A stretch of 42,909 bases of DNA from UQRS01 sp050946935 (GCA_050946935.1 JBMNVR010000017.1:1-42909); one strand, 5' to 3'. Positions 7,553 to 16,017 are shown, counted from the stretch's first letter. The notes: generated from the letters alone by a model not told the origin. Program-made: numbers and translations.

Positions 7553-7638
7553 AGAGCAAGCATCCTTCCTGAAAACAACCGGCCGAAAGGCTTTCCGCCG
7601 GCCGCCCCCCCTTTTTTGCGAAAGCAGAGGGACGTTTT

Positions 7639-8055
7639 TTAAAAATCCAGCGTGATCCGCCGACCGGTATCGCCGAGGCAGTCGATGGCGATATGCATCG
7701 TATCCTCCGGCAAGGCGGCGGCGATGTTCTCGCTCCATTCAACCGCCAGCAGACCGCCGGCATCCAGATAATCGAAAAAGCCGGTGGAGTAGAGGTCGTC
7801 CCACCCCTCCACCCGATACATGTCGAAGTGATAGAACGGAAGACGGCCGCCAATATATTCATTCACCAGCGCAAAGGTCGGGGAGGAAACCTCCCCTGCA
7901 TAGCCAAGCCCCCGCGCGATTCCGGTAATCAGACAGGTTTTTCCCATCCCGAGGCCGCCGGTCAGGGCAATCACCCCGCCCCGGGTCAGACCCGCACCGA
8001 TCGTTTTGCCGATTTGCACCGTTTCCTCCGGGCTGTGGGAGAGATATTCGGTCAA
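7639..8055 (-). CDS. tsaE: tRNA threonylcarbamoyladenosine biosynthesis ATPase TsaE
   Basis: A 138-residue P-loop ATPase needed for t6A synthesis. Walker A GGLGMGKT lies at residues 33-40, followed by the family segments VSSPTFALVNEY, FYHFDMYRV and the LLAVEWSEN Walker-B-like strand. The start is TTG 8055, just behind a strong AAAGGGGGCGG. The only upstream ATG in frame (8121) would lie inside fhs and has no support. It begins 28 bases after the fhs stop, so it probably belongs to the fhs transcript. Confidence 0.93.
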   Translation of the reverse strand: MTEYLSHSPEETVQIGKTIGAGLTRGGVIALTGGLGMGKTCLITGIARGLGYAGEVSSPTFALVNEYIGGRLPFYHFDMYRVEGWDDLYSTGFFDYLDAGGLLAVEWSENIAAALPEDTMHIAIDCLGDTGRRITLDF

Positions 8056-8083
8056 GCTTCCGCCCCCTTTTAAACGGCCCGCC

Positions 8084-9751
8084 TTAAAACAGGCCGGAGA
8101 TGTTCCCGCTGCCGTCGACATCGATCCGGCAGGCGGCCGGCGATTTGGGCAGGCCGGGCATGGTCATAATATCGCCGGTCAGCGCGACAACAAAGCCGGC
8201 GCCAGCCGACAGCCGAACCTCCCGCACCGTGATGGTAAAGCCGCTCGGCCGGCCGAGCAGAGAGGGATCGTCCGAAAGGGAATACTGCGTCTTGGCGATA
8301 CAAACCGGCATTTTGTCCGCACCGAGCGCCGAAGCCTCCGCCAGACCCTTCTCAGCCGCAGGGGTGAACTGAACCCCGTTTGCACCGTAGATGTTTTTTG
8401 CGATACACTCGATCTTCTCCCGCAGCGGCAGCTCGTCAGGATAGAGGGTGTGAAAATCGGCCGGCTGCGCACAGGCGCGCACAACCGCCTCGGCCAGTTC
8501 GACGCCGCCCGCGCCCCCCTTGGCGAACACTTCGCTGAGGGCGAACGAAGCCCCCCGCGCACGGCAATAGTCGGCAACCATGGCCAGCTCGGCGTCGGTA
8601 TCGGAACCGAAACGGTTGATGGCGACTACGACCGGAACGCCGTATTTCTGCATATTTTCGATGTGCGCGCCGAGGTTGACGATGCCCTTCTCCAGCGCGG
8701 GGAGATTCTCTTCGGTCAGGGCGGATTTCTCTACCCCACCGTTGTATTTGAGGGCCCGGACGGTTGCCACAACCACAATGGCCGCAGGAGAAAAGCCGCC
8801 GAACCGGCATTTGATATCCAGGAATTTCTCCGCTCCGAGGTCGGAGCCGAATCCCGCCTCGGTAATGCAGTAGTCGGCCAGCTTCAAAGCCAGACGGGTC
8901 GCGCGGATGGAGTTGCAACCGTGGGCAATGTTGGCAAAGGGGCCGCCGTGCATGATGGCCGGCGTACCCTCCAGCGTCTGGACCAGGTTGGGCTTAACCG
9001 CATCCTTGAGCAAAGCGGCCATCGCCCCCTCTGCCCCAAGGTCGCGGGCATAGACCGGCGCGCCCCCATAGGTATAGGCGATCAGGATGTTGCCCAACCG
9101 CCGCTTGAGATCGGCAAGATCGCTGCACAGGCAGAGGATGGCCATCACCTCACTCGCAACGGTGATGATGAAGCCATCCTCCCGCGGGACACCGTTGATC
9201 CGGCCGCCGAGGCCGACGTTGACGTACCGCAACGCCCGGTCGTTCATGTCCAGACATCGCTTGATCAGCACCCGCCGCTGGTCGATGCCGAGGGCGTTCC
9301 CCTGCTGCAAATGGTTGTCGAGCAGCGCGCAGAGCAGGTTGTTGGCCGCCGTAATGGCGTGCATATCTCCGGTAAAATGGAGGTTGATATCCTCCATCGG
9401 GATCACCTGCGCATAGCCGCCGCCGGCCGCGCCGCCCTTGATGCCGAACACCGGGCCGAGAGACGGCTCCCGCAGGGCGATGACCGCCTTTTTCCCGATT
9501 TTCCGCATCGCCTGACCGAGGCCGACGCTGGTGGTCGTTTTCCCCTCCCCCGCGGGCGTCGGATTGATGGCCGTGACCAGAATCAGCTTGCCGTCCGGGC
9601 GGTCGGCCGTCGCGGCGTACAGTTCCTCCGTCAGCTTGGCCTTGTATTTACCGTAGTGTTCCAGATATTCCTCACCTATCGAGAGGTCAGCCGCCACGTC
9701 GGAAATCGGCCGGATCGGCGCGGATTTTGCAATTTCAATATCACTCAGCAT
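8084..9751 (-). CDS. fhs: formate-tetrahydrofolate ligase
   Basis: Makes 10-formyl-THF from formate, THF and ATP, feeding purine synthesis, Met-tRNA formylation and one-carbon flux. The 555 residues match the usual length. The P-loop TPAGEGKTTT is at residues 65-74; the folate and formyl-phosphate regions EPSLGPVFGIKGGAAGGGYA and AGFGSDLGAEKF are also clear. ATG 9751 has AGGGAGG eight bases upstream. The leader of about 160 bases contains three hairpins, and the promoter carries an inverted repeat (separate entries). First gene of a probable fhs-tsaE-tsaB-rpiB-upp-queH run. Confidence 0.97.
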   Translation of the reverse strand: MLSDIEIAKSAPIRPISDVAADLSIGEEYLEHYGKYKAKLTEELYAATADRPDGKLILVTAINPTPAGEGKTTTSVGLGQAMRKIGKKAVIALREPSLGPVFGIKGGAAGGGYAQVIPMEDINLHFTGDMHAITAANNLLCALLDNHLQQGNALGIDQRRVLIKRCLDMNDRALRYVNVGLGGRINGVPREDGFIITVASEVMAILCLCSDLADLKRRLGNILIAYTYGGAPVYARDLGAEGAMAALLKDAVKPNLVQTLEGTPAIMHGGPFANIAHGCNSIRATRLALKLADYCITEAGFGSDLGAEKFLDIKCRFGGFSPAAIVVVATVRALKYNGGVEKSALTEENLPALEKGIVNLGAHIENMQKYGVPVVVAINRFGSDTDAELAMVADYCRARGASFALSEVFAKGGAGGVELAEAVVRACAQPADFHTLYPDELPLREKIECIAKNIYGANGVQFTPAAEKGLAEASALGADKMPVCIAKTQYSLSDDPSLLGRPSGFTITVREVRLSAGAGFVVALTGDIMTMPGLPKSPAACRIDVDGSGNISGLF

Positions 9752-9769
9752 ATTCTGTTTCCTCCCTAT

Positions 9770-9793
9770 AAAAAGCCGCCGGAAAACCGGGGC
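9770..9793 (-). promoter_or_regulatory. terminator-like hairpin in the fhs leader
   Basis: On the minus strand GCCCCGG (9787-9793), loop TTTT, CCGGCGGC (9775-9782) with one bulged C, then TTTTTATA running directly into the fhs Shine-Dalgarno. Two more hairpins precede it in the transcript: GCACAA/TTGTGC (9814-9834) and GCCTC/GAGGC (9842-9858). The arrangement looks like transcription attenuation, but I recognise no known riboswitch or T-box consensus. Confidence 0.5.
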
Positions 9794-9895
9794 CTGTATA
9801 TAAACCCTGTTTTGCACAAAAATCGCCGTTGTGCCAGATGCGCCTCCCCAAAAGAGGCCGCCGCCCGACGAGCAAGGAATGTGCTGAAATCGAAT

Positions 9896-9925
9896 GGTAC
9901 AATAGCTGTTTGCGGCTATTATACC
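9896..9925. promoter_or_regulatory. operator-like inverted repeat over the fhs -10 box
   Basis: GGTACAATAGC (9896-9906) and GCTATTATACC (9915-9925) are inverted copies with one mismatch and an 8-base centre. The right arm contains the fhs -10 box, so a bound dimer would block initiation. The regulator is unknown. Confidence 0.5.
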
Positions 9926-9946
9926 ATAAAAATTTTCCGGAATAAA
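9918..9946 (-). promoter_or_regulatory. extended -10 promoter of fhs
   Basis: TATAAT (minus, 9918-9923) preceded by TGG, 17-base spacer, weak -35 TTTATT (9941-9946). The start is predicted near 9911. Between fhs and the rodA-type gene (9752-10055) the DNA holds only this promoter, the fhs leader and the opposite promoter. Confidence 0.65.
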
Positions 9947-9954
9947 GTATTTAC

Positions 9955-9983
9955 TTGAAATATATCCGCACATCTCTTATAAT
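9955..9983 (+). promoter_or_regulatory. sigma-A promoter of the rodA-type gene
   Basis: TTGAAA (9955-9960), exact 17-base spacer and TATAAT (9978-9983). Its -35 lies 8 bases from that of the divergent fhs promoter, so the two sites may compete for polymerase. Confidence 0.8.
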
Positions 9984-10055
9984 TATTATAAAGCCGCGGC
10001 ACGGGTTCATCCGGAAAGCCGTCGGCCTTTTGAATGAGAAAGGATACCCCCTCTT

Positions 10056-11180
10056 ATGAATAAATTTTTCAGAAAGGTTGCCGCCTTTTTGCGGGAGACG
10101 GACAAGCTTCTTCTTTTTTTATGCATCGCCGCCTCTCTGTATGGCTGCGTGATCATCTACTCCGCCACCCGGGCAGGCGGCGGCTACCGGCAGATTCTGA
10201 TGCAGGCCGGCTGCATGATCGCCGGCGTAGTTGCCGCGCTGGTGATCTCGGCCGTGGATTATCGGAAAATCGCAAAATTCTGGCCGCTGATCGGCGGCGT
10301 TTCGGTCTTACTGGTTGTGCTTACCTTCTTTATCGGCTACGCGCCCTCCGGCACGGATGACAAGGCCTGGCTGTCTTTTGCGGGGTTCTCTTTCCAGCCG
10401 GCCGAGCTGCTGAAGATTGCGTTTGCCATCACCTTCCCGCTGCACCTGGTGAAAACCAAAGATATTAACAAGCCCTTATCGCTTCTTTTACTGGCTCTGC
10501 ACGGGGCTTTCCCCATCCTGCTGATCCATTTTCAGGGAGATGACGGCACCGCCATTATCTTTGCCGTGATGTTTGTCGCCATGCTGTTTGCCGCAGGGCT
10601 AAAGGCGCGGTATATCGCCGCCGGCGCCGGCGCGGTCGCCGCACTTCTGCCGGTCGCCTGGTTCTTCGTGCTGAACGAGGCACAGCAGGATCGGTTTATC
10701 TCCCTGCTGAATCCGGAGGACGATCTTCTCGGCAGCGGCTGGCAGCAGTGGCGAGGACGCATCGCACTGGCCAATGGCGGCGTTTTCGGGCAGGGGTATC
10801 TGCAGGGGCCGAACGTGCAGAGCGGTACCATCCCCGAAGGATACAACGATTTCATCTTCGCCAGCCTGGGGGAGGAATTCGGCCTGATCGGCTGCATCAT
10901 AGCCATCCTGCTGCTGGCCGGTATCTGTTTCAAAATCCTTTCGGACAGCCGCAAAACCAAAGACCGTCTGGGTTCTCTTCTGTGCGTTGGGCTGTTCGCC
11001 ATGTTTGCTTCGAATATGCTGGTCAACATCGGCATGGTACTTTCCCTTCTGCCGGTCGTGGGCGTCACCCTCCCCTTCTTCAGTGCGGGCGGCACCAACC
11101 TCGTCTGCCTGTTCATGGGCGTGGGGCTGGTGCTCAGCGTCTACCGCCATCGGGAGGCTGACAGCCTTTATATACGGTAA
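10056..11180 (+). CDS. FtsW/RodA/SpoVE-family (SEDS) peptidoglycan glycosyltransferase, RodA-like
   Basis: A 374-residue polytopic membrane protein, about ten hydrophobic segments, of the SEDS family that polymerises lipid II during wall elongation or division. The signature region IPEGYNDFIFASLGEEFG and the C-terminal VLSLLPVVGVTLPFFSAGGT carry the conserved residues. FQGDDGTAIIFAVMF corresponds to the catalytic-loop region with its Asp. Length and lack of extensions favour RodA over FtsW, but no mreB or pbp2 neighbours confirm it. ATG 10056 follows GAAAGGA. It is a single-gene unit with a strong promoter and a strong downstream terminator. Confidence 0.88.
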   Translation: MNKFFRKVAAFLRETDKLLLFLCIAASLYGCVIIYSATRAGGGYRQILMQAGCMIAGVVAALVISAVDYRKIAKFWPLIGGVSVLLVVLTFFIGYAPSGTDDKAWLSFAGFSFQPAELLKIAFAITFPLHLVKTKDINKPLSLLLLALHGAFPILLIHFQGDDGTAIIFAVMFVAMLFAAGLKARYIAAGAGAVAALLPVAWFFVLNEAQQDRFISLLNPEDDLLGSGWQQWRGRIALANGGVFGQGYLQGPNVQSGTIPEGYNDFIFASLGEEFGLIGCIIAILLLAGICFKILSDSRKTKDRLGSLLCVGLFAMFASNMLVNIGMVLSLLPVVGVTLPFFSAGGTNLVCLFMGVGLVLSVYRHREADSLYIR

Positions 11181-11237
11181 CGTTTTTCGCAAACCGAAAG
11201 TCCATTATATAAATCAAAAGCCGCATACAAAACATAG

Positions 11238-11280
11238 AAAACCGGGCGTATTCCTCACTTGAGAATACGCCCGGTTTTTG
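11238..11280. terminator. bidirectional intrinsic terminator
   Basis: ACCGGGCGTATTC (11241-11253) pairs with GAATACGCCCGGT (11263-11275), flanked by A4 on one side and T5 on the other. It serves the rodA-type gene on the plus strand and the convergent membrane-protein gene on the minus strand. Confidence 0.88.
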
Positions 11281-11294
11281 TCTGCACGCTCTGC

Positions 11295-12965
11295 TCACTC
11301 CGCTGAGGAGGCGGCCTTATCCCCGGCGTTCGTCCCCGCGGCCGAAACGGTCTGCACCCGCACGGTCGCGCCGCCATCCTCCGCCACGCTGAGGATGATT
11401 TCATCCCCCGTCCGCAGCAGCGGCAGCATCTCGCCCGCCGTGATGGGGGCGATATACACGCGGTCGACCCCCTCCAGCCTGATGTAATAGTAGGAATTGC
11501 CCTCCCGCACGGCGGCCTCAATCCGCTCGATCCGGCCGGACACCTGCGTCAGCACGGTCGGCGTTTTCTCCGCCGAACCCGCGCCGAGCATCTGAATATA
11601 TTGCGTTTGCGCCTCCTCAATCGTATCGCCAACCGCAACGTTCTGATAGCTCGAAACCGAAACGAAGGCATATGCCTTTACCAGCCCGGCATTGTCCTTC
11701 AGGCTGATAAAATAAGTCGGCTGGTCGTCGATGTTCAGCAGGATCGGGAAGGTTGCGACATACCCCTTCTCCTGCACCTTGCCCTCGGCCGAAGACATGG
11801 CCGAATATTCCTCCGCCCCGTTGACGGTGTAACGGCGGCATTCCTTAGTCCGCATATTGACCAGAATAAACCCGATGTTGGATTCGTCCGATACGACCGA
11901 GGTCAGGCCGGTGAAAAGCCAGACGTCGTCGTCGTTGGCAATATAGTTGTAGCCGTCGGTTGTCTCGATCACGCCGCTCTGGGTAAAGACCGAGTTCCAG
12001 TATCCCTTGGTAAAGCGGCCCCAGTAATCGACCTGTTCCAGCACGAGGTCGGCGGGATAAACCTGATCGACCCAGGTGGGCACCTCGGCCACCGGATAAA
12101 ACCGCGTCTCGCCCGAGACGGCGTCAACCATGATAATCCCGTCGATGTCCCGTCCGCCCAGCACCCCGATGGTATAAGTATAGGTGGAGATAATCCAGTA
12201 GGGCCGACCGGTATCGTCGATCTCAAACGAAACCTCATCGAACATCTTGGTCGGATACCGGAACCGGGCGTGGCGCAGAAGATCCCGGCCGAAACACTCG
12301 CTCGGGGAGTACTTCATTCCCTCCTCCAGTTTGACGAGCTGGGTCTCCTGCGTGGCCATGTCGATGTAGACGTAGTAGGGAATCCCCTCCTCCCGGTTCA
12401 CGAACCACTTGATAAAATTGTTGTACTGAAGGGGGGAAATCCGCACCGGCGTGCCATTATAATTGATCTGAGTGTACATGTCGGACACGTCGAACTGCGA
12501 GACCAGTTCAACCACCTCGCCGATCTTCCGGCTGCCGAGACGCTGGGCGGTTGATTTATCTACCACCGGAATTTGAGAAAAGGAAACCTCGGCAATATCC
12601 TCCTCAAACGCGCGGTCGGCAACCGACACCATCTGTTGATAGCGGGAGGCGTTGAACAGCCGCACAGAGGAGATGGCGACCGCCAAAGCTCCGACCGCGA
12701 CGACGGCGACGACAACCGCCAGAATTTTAAACACCCGCCGGTTCGGCTTCCCGGAGGGAAGATGGAAATCCCGCTCCCGTGTCTTTTGTGCCAGCACGGC
12801 CATGCCGAACCGCATAACCAGATGCGCAACAAAATAAACGATTAGCAAAAATGCAATAAAACTCCAAAAATCGGCCGAGCGCAGATTAACGGCCGGCAAC
12901 GCGGCATAAAAATAGACCGCGCCAAGCAGAGCAGTAATGATCCCCGGAAGAATATATTTTTTCAT
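11295..12965 (-). CDS. unidentified membrane protein with large extracytoplasmic domain
   Basis: A 556-residue protein I do not recognise with confidence. Three hydrophobic segments lie at about residues 5-24, 32-51 and 80-101. After them comes a long soluble, tyrosine- and aspartate-rich part facing, by topology, probably outside. This region has many beta-type repeats of the form YYVYIDMATQETQLVKLEEG, IIMVDAVSGETRFYPVAE and ILVNMRTKECRRYTVNGAEE, each like a strand pair reporting a stored value. The end (TVLTQVSGRIERIEAAV, NSYYYIRLEGVDRVYIAP) looks like a small OB or barrel fold. ATG 12965 has AGGAGGG nine bases upstream. It is intact and has normal codon usage, so it is a genuine gene; a role in the envelope is only inference. 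Confidence 0.85.
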   Translation of the reverse strand: MKKYILPGIITALLGAVYFYAALPAVNLRSADFWSFIAFLLIVYFVAHLVMRFGMAVLAQKTRERDFHLPSGKPNRRVFKILAVVVAVVAVGALAVAISSVRLFNASRYQQMVSVADRAFEEDIAEVSFSQIPVVDKSTAQRLGSRKIGEVVELVSQFDVSDMYTQINYNGTPVRISPLQYNNFIKWFVNREEGIPYYVYIDMATQETQLVKLEEGMKYSPSECFGRDLLRHARFRYPTKMFDEVSFEIDDTGRPYWIISTYTYTIGVLGGRDIDGIIMVDAVSGETRFYPVAEVPTWVDQVYPADLVLEQVDYWGRFTKGYWNSVFTQSGVIETTDGYNYIANDDDVWLFTGLTSVVSDESNIGFILVNMRTKECRRYTVNGAEEYSAMSSAEGKVQEKGYVATFPILLNIDDQPTYFISLKDNAGLVKAYAFVSVSSYQNVAVGDTIEEAQTQYIQMLGAGSAEKTPTVLTQVSGRIERIEAAVREGNSYYYIRLEGVDRVYIAPITAGEMLPLLRTGDEIILSVAEDGGATVRVQTVSAAGTNAGDKAASSAE

Positions 12966-13095
12966 AGAAAATGACCCTCCTCCACGTTCGGGGACGCCCG
13001 CCCCCATCGTTTGATTCCAAGAGCCGGCGAAGGTCTTCCGCCGACGCCCGCACGTTCAAAACATCCCATTCAAAGTTCCGATGGCGGCCGGAAGG

Positions 13096-14154
13096 TTACA
13101 GCTCAAGCAGCGCCTTCCGGGTACCCGTCAGGTTTTCACACCCGTCCGGCGTGATACAAACCATATCCTCAATCCGCACGCCGAATCTTTCGGGAAGGTA
13201 GATTCCCGGCTCGACCGTCATAATCATCCCCGGCTCCAGCAACGCGGCGCAGCTTGGAGAAAGACGGGGTTCCTCGTGAATTTCCAGCCCGACCGAGTGG
13301 CCAGCGCCATGACCGAAGAAGGCACCGTATCCAGCCTCCTCAATCATCCGGCGGGCGGCGCGATCCCCCTCGTTACAGGGCAGGCCGGGCCGCAGAACGG
13401 CAAGGCCGGCCTCCTGCGCCGCCAGCACGGTGTCGTAGACCCGCCGCATCTCGGCGTCCGCGCGACCGAGGACGACCGTCCGGGTCATATCGCTGTGGTA
13501 GCCCTGCCAGACCGCGCCGAAATCGAAGGTCACAAAATCCCCGCTTTGCAGCCGCCTCTCCCCCGGGACACCGTGCGGCATGGAGGAATTTTCGCCCGAG
13601 ACGACGATGGTCTCGAACGAGAGATCCTCCGCCCCCAGACGCCGCATGGTGTAATCCAGCTCGAGAGCCAGCTCCCGTTCCGACACGCCGGGCTTGACGC
13701 AAGGCAGCAGCCGGTCGAAGGCTTCCTCTGCAATCTGCTGCGCTTTGCGGATACAGGCGACCTCCGCCGCCGACTTGATCTGCCGCAAGGCGCGGATCTC
13801 GGCGCTTAAAACCTCCGCCTCCACCGGGAGGGGAGAAAGCGCCTCCAGCCGACGAAGGGTAGAGACCGGGATTTCCTCCTCAGTCAGCAAGCGATCGGCC
13901 GCAAGCTCGGCGGCCACCTGACGCAGCACATCCGACAGCCGCTCAAACAGCCGCACCTCGCAGCCGGCCGAGACAGCTTTCCCAGCCGCTTCGATATACC
14001 GGCTGTCGGTGTAGAAGATCGCCCGATCTCCCGAGACGAACAAATAGCCGAGCGAGGAAGAAAAGCCGGTGAAATACCGGCGGTTCACCCCGGTCAGAAT
14101 CAGCGCCGCCGCATCCGCAGGCAGACGGGCGCGCAAAGCCTCTATCCGTTCCAT
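13096..14154 (-). CDS. M24-family Xaa-Pro aminopeptidase (aminopeptidase P)
   Basis: A 352-residue cytosolic metallopeptidase releasing N-terminal residues before proline. The N-terminal creatinase-like domain (to about residue 125) precedes the pita-bread domain. All five metal ligands are visible: Asp in TFDFGAVW, Asp in YHSDMTRTV, His in FFGHGAGHSVGLEIHE, Glu in MTVEPGIYLP, and Glu in VRIEDMVCI. ATG 14154 is preceded by GGGGA. It starts 52 bases after aroQ, in a run nfo-like, aroQ, pepP. In many Firmicutes the next gene is efp; here it is the membrane protein, so efp lies elsewhere. Confidence 0.94.
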   Translation of the reverse strand: MERIEALRARLPADAAALILTGVNRRYFTGFSSSLGYLFVSGDRAIFYTDSRYIEAAGKAVSAGCEVRLFERLSDVLRQVAAELAADRLLTEEEIPVSTLRRLEALSPLPVEAEVLSAEIRALRQIKSAAEVACIRKAQQIAEEAFDRLLPCVKPGVSERELALELDYTMRRLGAEDLSFETIVVSGENSSMPHGVPGERRLQSGDFVTFDFGAVWQGYHSDMTRTVVLGRADAEMRRVYDTVLAAQEAGLAVLRPGLPCNEGDRAARRMIEEAGYGAFFGHGAGHSVGLEIHEEPRLSPSCAALLEPGMIMTVEPGIYLPERFGVRIEDMVCITPDGCENLTGTRKALLEL

Positions 14155-14205
14155 TTCTGATTCCCCTTTTCTGTCCCCTCCGGCATTCCCAACCGGCCGG
14201 GCGCT

Positions 14206-14643
14206 CTATTTTCCCAGCACGATATCCCGCAGCGCGCTCACGGCAAGGCTGTAGCTTTTCTCTCCAAACCCGGCGATGACGCCGCAGCAGACCGGAGAAA
14301 TGACCGATGCGTGGCGGAATGTCTCTCTCGAGTGGACGTTGGACATGTGCACCTCGACAAACGGACGGTCGACCGCGGCGATGGCGTCCCGGATGGCGTA
14401 GCTGTAGTGGGTATAGGCACCGGCGTTAATCGCGCAGCCGTCATACTCCTCCAGCACGCTGTGGATTTTTTCGATCAGTTCCCCTTCGGCGTTGGACTGA
14501 AAAAAATCCAGCGTAATCCCCAGTCCCTTCGCATAGCCGTCGAGAGAGGCGTTGATCTCCTTCAGCGTGCGGCTGCCGTAGACACCCGGCTCCCGCCGGC
14601 CGAGCATATCCAGGTTCGGCCCGTTCAGAATCAGAAACTTCAT
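14206..14643 (-). CDS. aroQ: 3-dehydroquinate dehydratase, type II
   Basis: A 145-residue shikimate-pathway enzyme converting 3-dehydroquinate to 3-dehydroshikimate. Seen are ILNGPNLDMLGRREPGVYG with the catalytic Tyr, FFQSNAEGELIEKIH, INAGAYTHYSYAIRDA, and VHMSNVHSRETFRHASVIS with the catalytic His. The ATG at 14643 overlaps the upstream endonuclease stop as ATGA, with AAGGAG before it. It is the only shikimate gene in the window. Confidence 0.96.
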   Translation of the reverse strand: MKFLILNGPNLDMLGRREPGVYGSRTLKEINASLDGYAKGLGITLDFFQSNAEGELIEKIHSVLEEYDGCAINAGAYTHYSYAIRDAIAAVDRPFVEVHMSNVHSRETFRHASVISPVCCGVIAGFGEKSYSLAVSALRDIVLGK

Positions 14644-15500
14644 ATGGCTTCGCACTCCTTCCAATAAGCGGTTTTCATCTGTTTGGCGTCCTCGGCCTGG
14701 GTTCCGGCCGACTCGCAGATAATCACGGGCGAGAGGTTTTTGCGCGCGATCAGCTCGATCATCGGCTGATAATCCGGGCCAAACACGGTATCTTCAAAGG
14801 TGAGATGGCATTTTTCCCCGCCGGCGGTGTACTCAATCTTGGAAAAATGCGCGTGGAACTCCTTTAGCCGGGCGGCGCCGAGGCGGTTTTCAATCTGGTT
14901 GAAAACATCCTCAAAATCCGCATATGCGGCAAGGCCGCCGTGGGTTCGGGCATTGAGGTGCCCGAAGTCGATGCAGGGGAGAATGCGCTCGTCCAGTTCA
15001 CAGAGGGTCAGCACCTCGTTCAAATCACCGAGCTGGTTAATCTTTCCCATCGTTTCGGGGCAGGGGCGGATGTCCGAGAGGCCCTCGGCATCCAGCGCGG
15101 CCAACGCCTTCTTCATCGTATCGACGGCGAGGACGAGCGCCTCCTCCCGCGGGAGCTTGCCGCAGGAACCGCTGTGAATGACGATGCGGCTCCCCCCCAT
15201 CGCCCGGACGGCGTGCGCGCTTTGCAGGATATAGCCTACCGAGTTGTCGCGCTTTGCCTCCTCCACCGAGGACATCGAGATATAGTACGGCGCGTGCAGG
15301 CTGAGACAAATCCCCTTCTCCGCCGCCAGCCGGCCGAGGGCCGCCGCCTTTTCCTCCCCGATATTGACCCCGCGGCCGCACTGGTATTCAAAAGCGTCGA
15401 GGCCCATTCTCTCTATATACGTCGGCACGTCGAGGCTGGTTTTGTACCCCATCTCCCCAAAACTGCGGGGCGTGCCGGCCGGTCCGAACTTCGCAGACAT
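14640..15500 (-). CDS. deoxyribonuclease IV / AP-endonuclease family 2 TIM-barrel protein
   Basis: A 286-residue Nfo/EndoIV-like barrel, expected to cut DNA 5' to abasic sites using three zinc ions. Visible zinc-ligand segments are CLSLHAPYYISM, RIVIHSGSCG, PCPETMGK, PCIDFGHLNARTHG, EFHAHFSKIEYT and VIICESAG. The order and spacing match EndoIV. The ligand LHAPY and IDFGH motifs are intact, so activity is plausible. ATG 15500 has AAGGAGG. It is coupled to aroQ by an ATGA overlap and follows yqeG by 2 bases. Confidence 0.88.
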   Translation of the reverse strand: MSAKFGPAGTPRSFGEMGYKTSLDVPTYIERMGLDAFEYQCGRGVNIGEEKAAALGRLAAEKGICLSLHAPYYISMSSVEEAKRDNSVGYILQSAHAVRAMGGSRIVIHSGSCGKLPREEALVLAVDTMKKALAALDAEGLSDIRPCPETMGKINQLGDLNEVLTLCELDERILPCIDFGHLNARTHGGLAAYADFEDVFNQIENRLGAARLKEFHAHFSKIEYTAGGEKCHLTFEDTVFGPDYQPMIELIARKNLSPVIICESAGTQAEDAKQMKTAYWKECEAI

Positions 15501-15502
15501 CT

Positions 15503-15991
15503 TTATTCCTCCTTGGTCGGGCGGTTTTTAATAAACCGCGCCTCAAATTTCCGTCGGCGGACAAACTTATCCGGGGCGATCGGGGTGACCAGTATCGTCC
15601 GTACGCCCGAAAGCTTGCCCCCCAGCACGTCGGTGAAAAACTGATCCCCGACAATTGCGAGCGCCCGCCGCCGCACTCCCAGCCGCCGCGCGATGTGGAA
15701 ATACCCGCCCGGCAGCGGCTTAAGAGAGACCGACTGAAACGCCAGGCCCACCGTTTTCGCAAAGGGTTCGACCCGTTTTCTGAAAGCATTGGACATCAGG
15801 ATCAGCTTTATACCGTTTTTTTGCATATTTGCGATCCAGTCCGCCAACCCCTCCAGCGGCTGCTGGCCGTGGTGGGTGGAAAGGGTGTTGTCCACGTCGA
15901 GCGCCAGCGCGGCGATCCCCTGTTTCCGCAGAAAATCCGGCGTGATTTCGGTTAGTCGAAAAAAAAGAAAGTCGGGCTGTAAAAAGGACAC
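15503..15991 (-). CDS. yqeG: YqeG-family HAD-IIIA phosphatase
   Basis: A 162-residue HAD-superfamily protein. Motif I is LALDVDNTLSTHHG near residue 29, motif II is LILMSNAF near residue 64, and the late motif is AIVGDQFFTDVLGG near residue 112. B. subtilis YqeG acts with the GTPase YqeH in 30S assembly and has relatives acting on phosphatidylglycerophosphate; which applies here is not decided by sequence. The start is GTG 15991 behind GGGGGAG. It follows the rpsU terminator. Confidence 0.9.
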   Translation of the reverse strand: MSFLQPDFLFFRLTEITPDFLRKQGIAALALDVDNTLSTHHGQQPLEGLADWIANMQKNGIKLILMSNAFRKRVEPFAKTVGLAFQSVSLKPLPGGYFHIARRLGVRRRALAIVGDQFFTDVLGGKLSGVRTILVTPIAPDKFVRRRKFEARFIKNRPTKEE

Positions 15992-16017
15992 TGGTCAAAC
16001 TCCCCCAATAAAGATAA

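Noticed and set aside
9752..9911. THF riboswitch or T-box in the fhs leader
   Set aside because: The leader lacks the conserved THF-riboswitch core and the T-box GGTGG sequence; only generic hairpins can be supported.
8006..9958. Long plus-strand open frame of about 650 codons opposite fhs
   Set aside because: It mirrors fhs codon periodicity, has no ribosome binding site, and its translation is Arg/Gly/His-rich with no recognisable domain.
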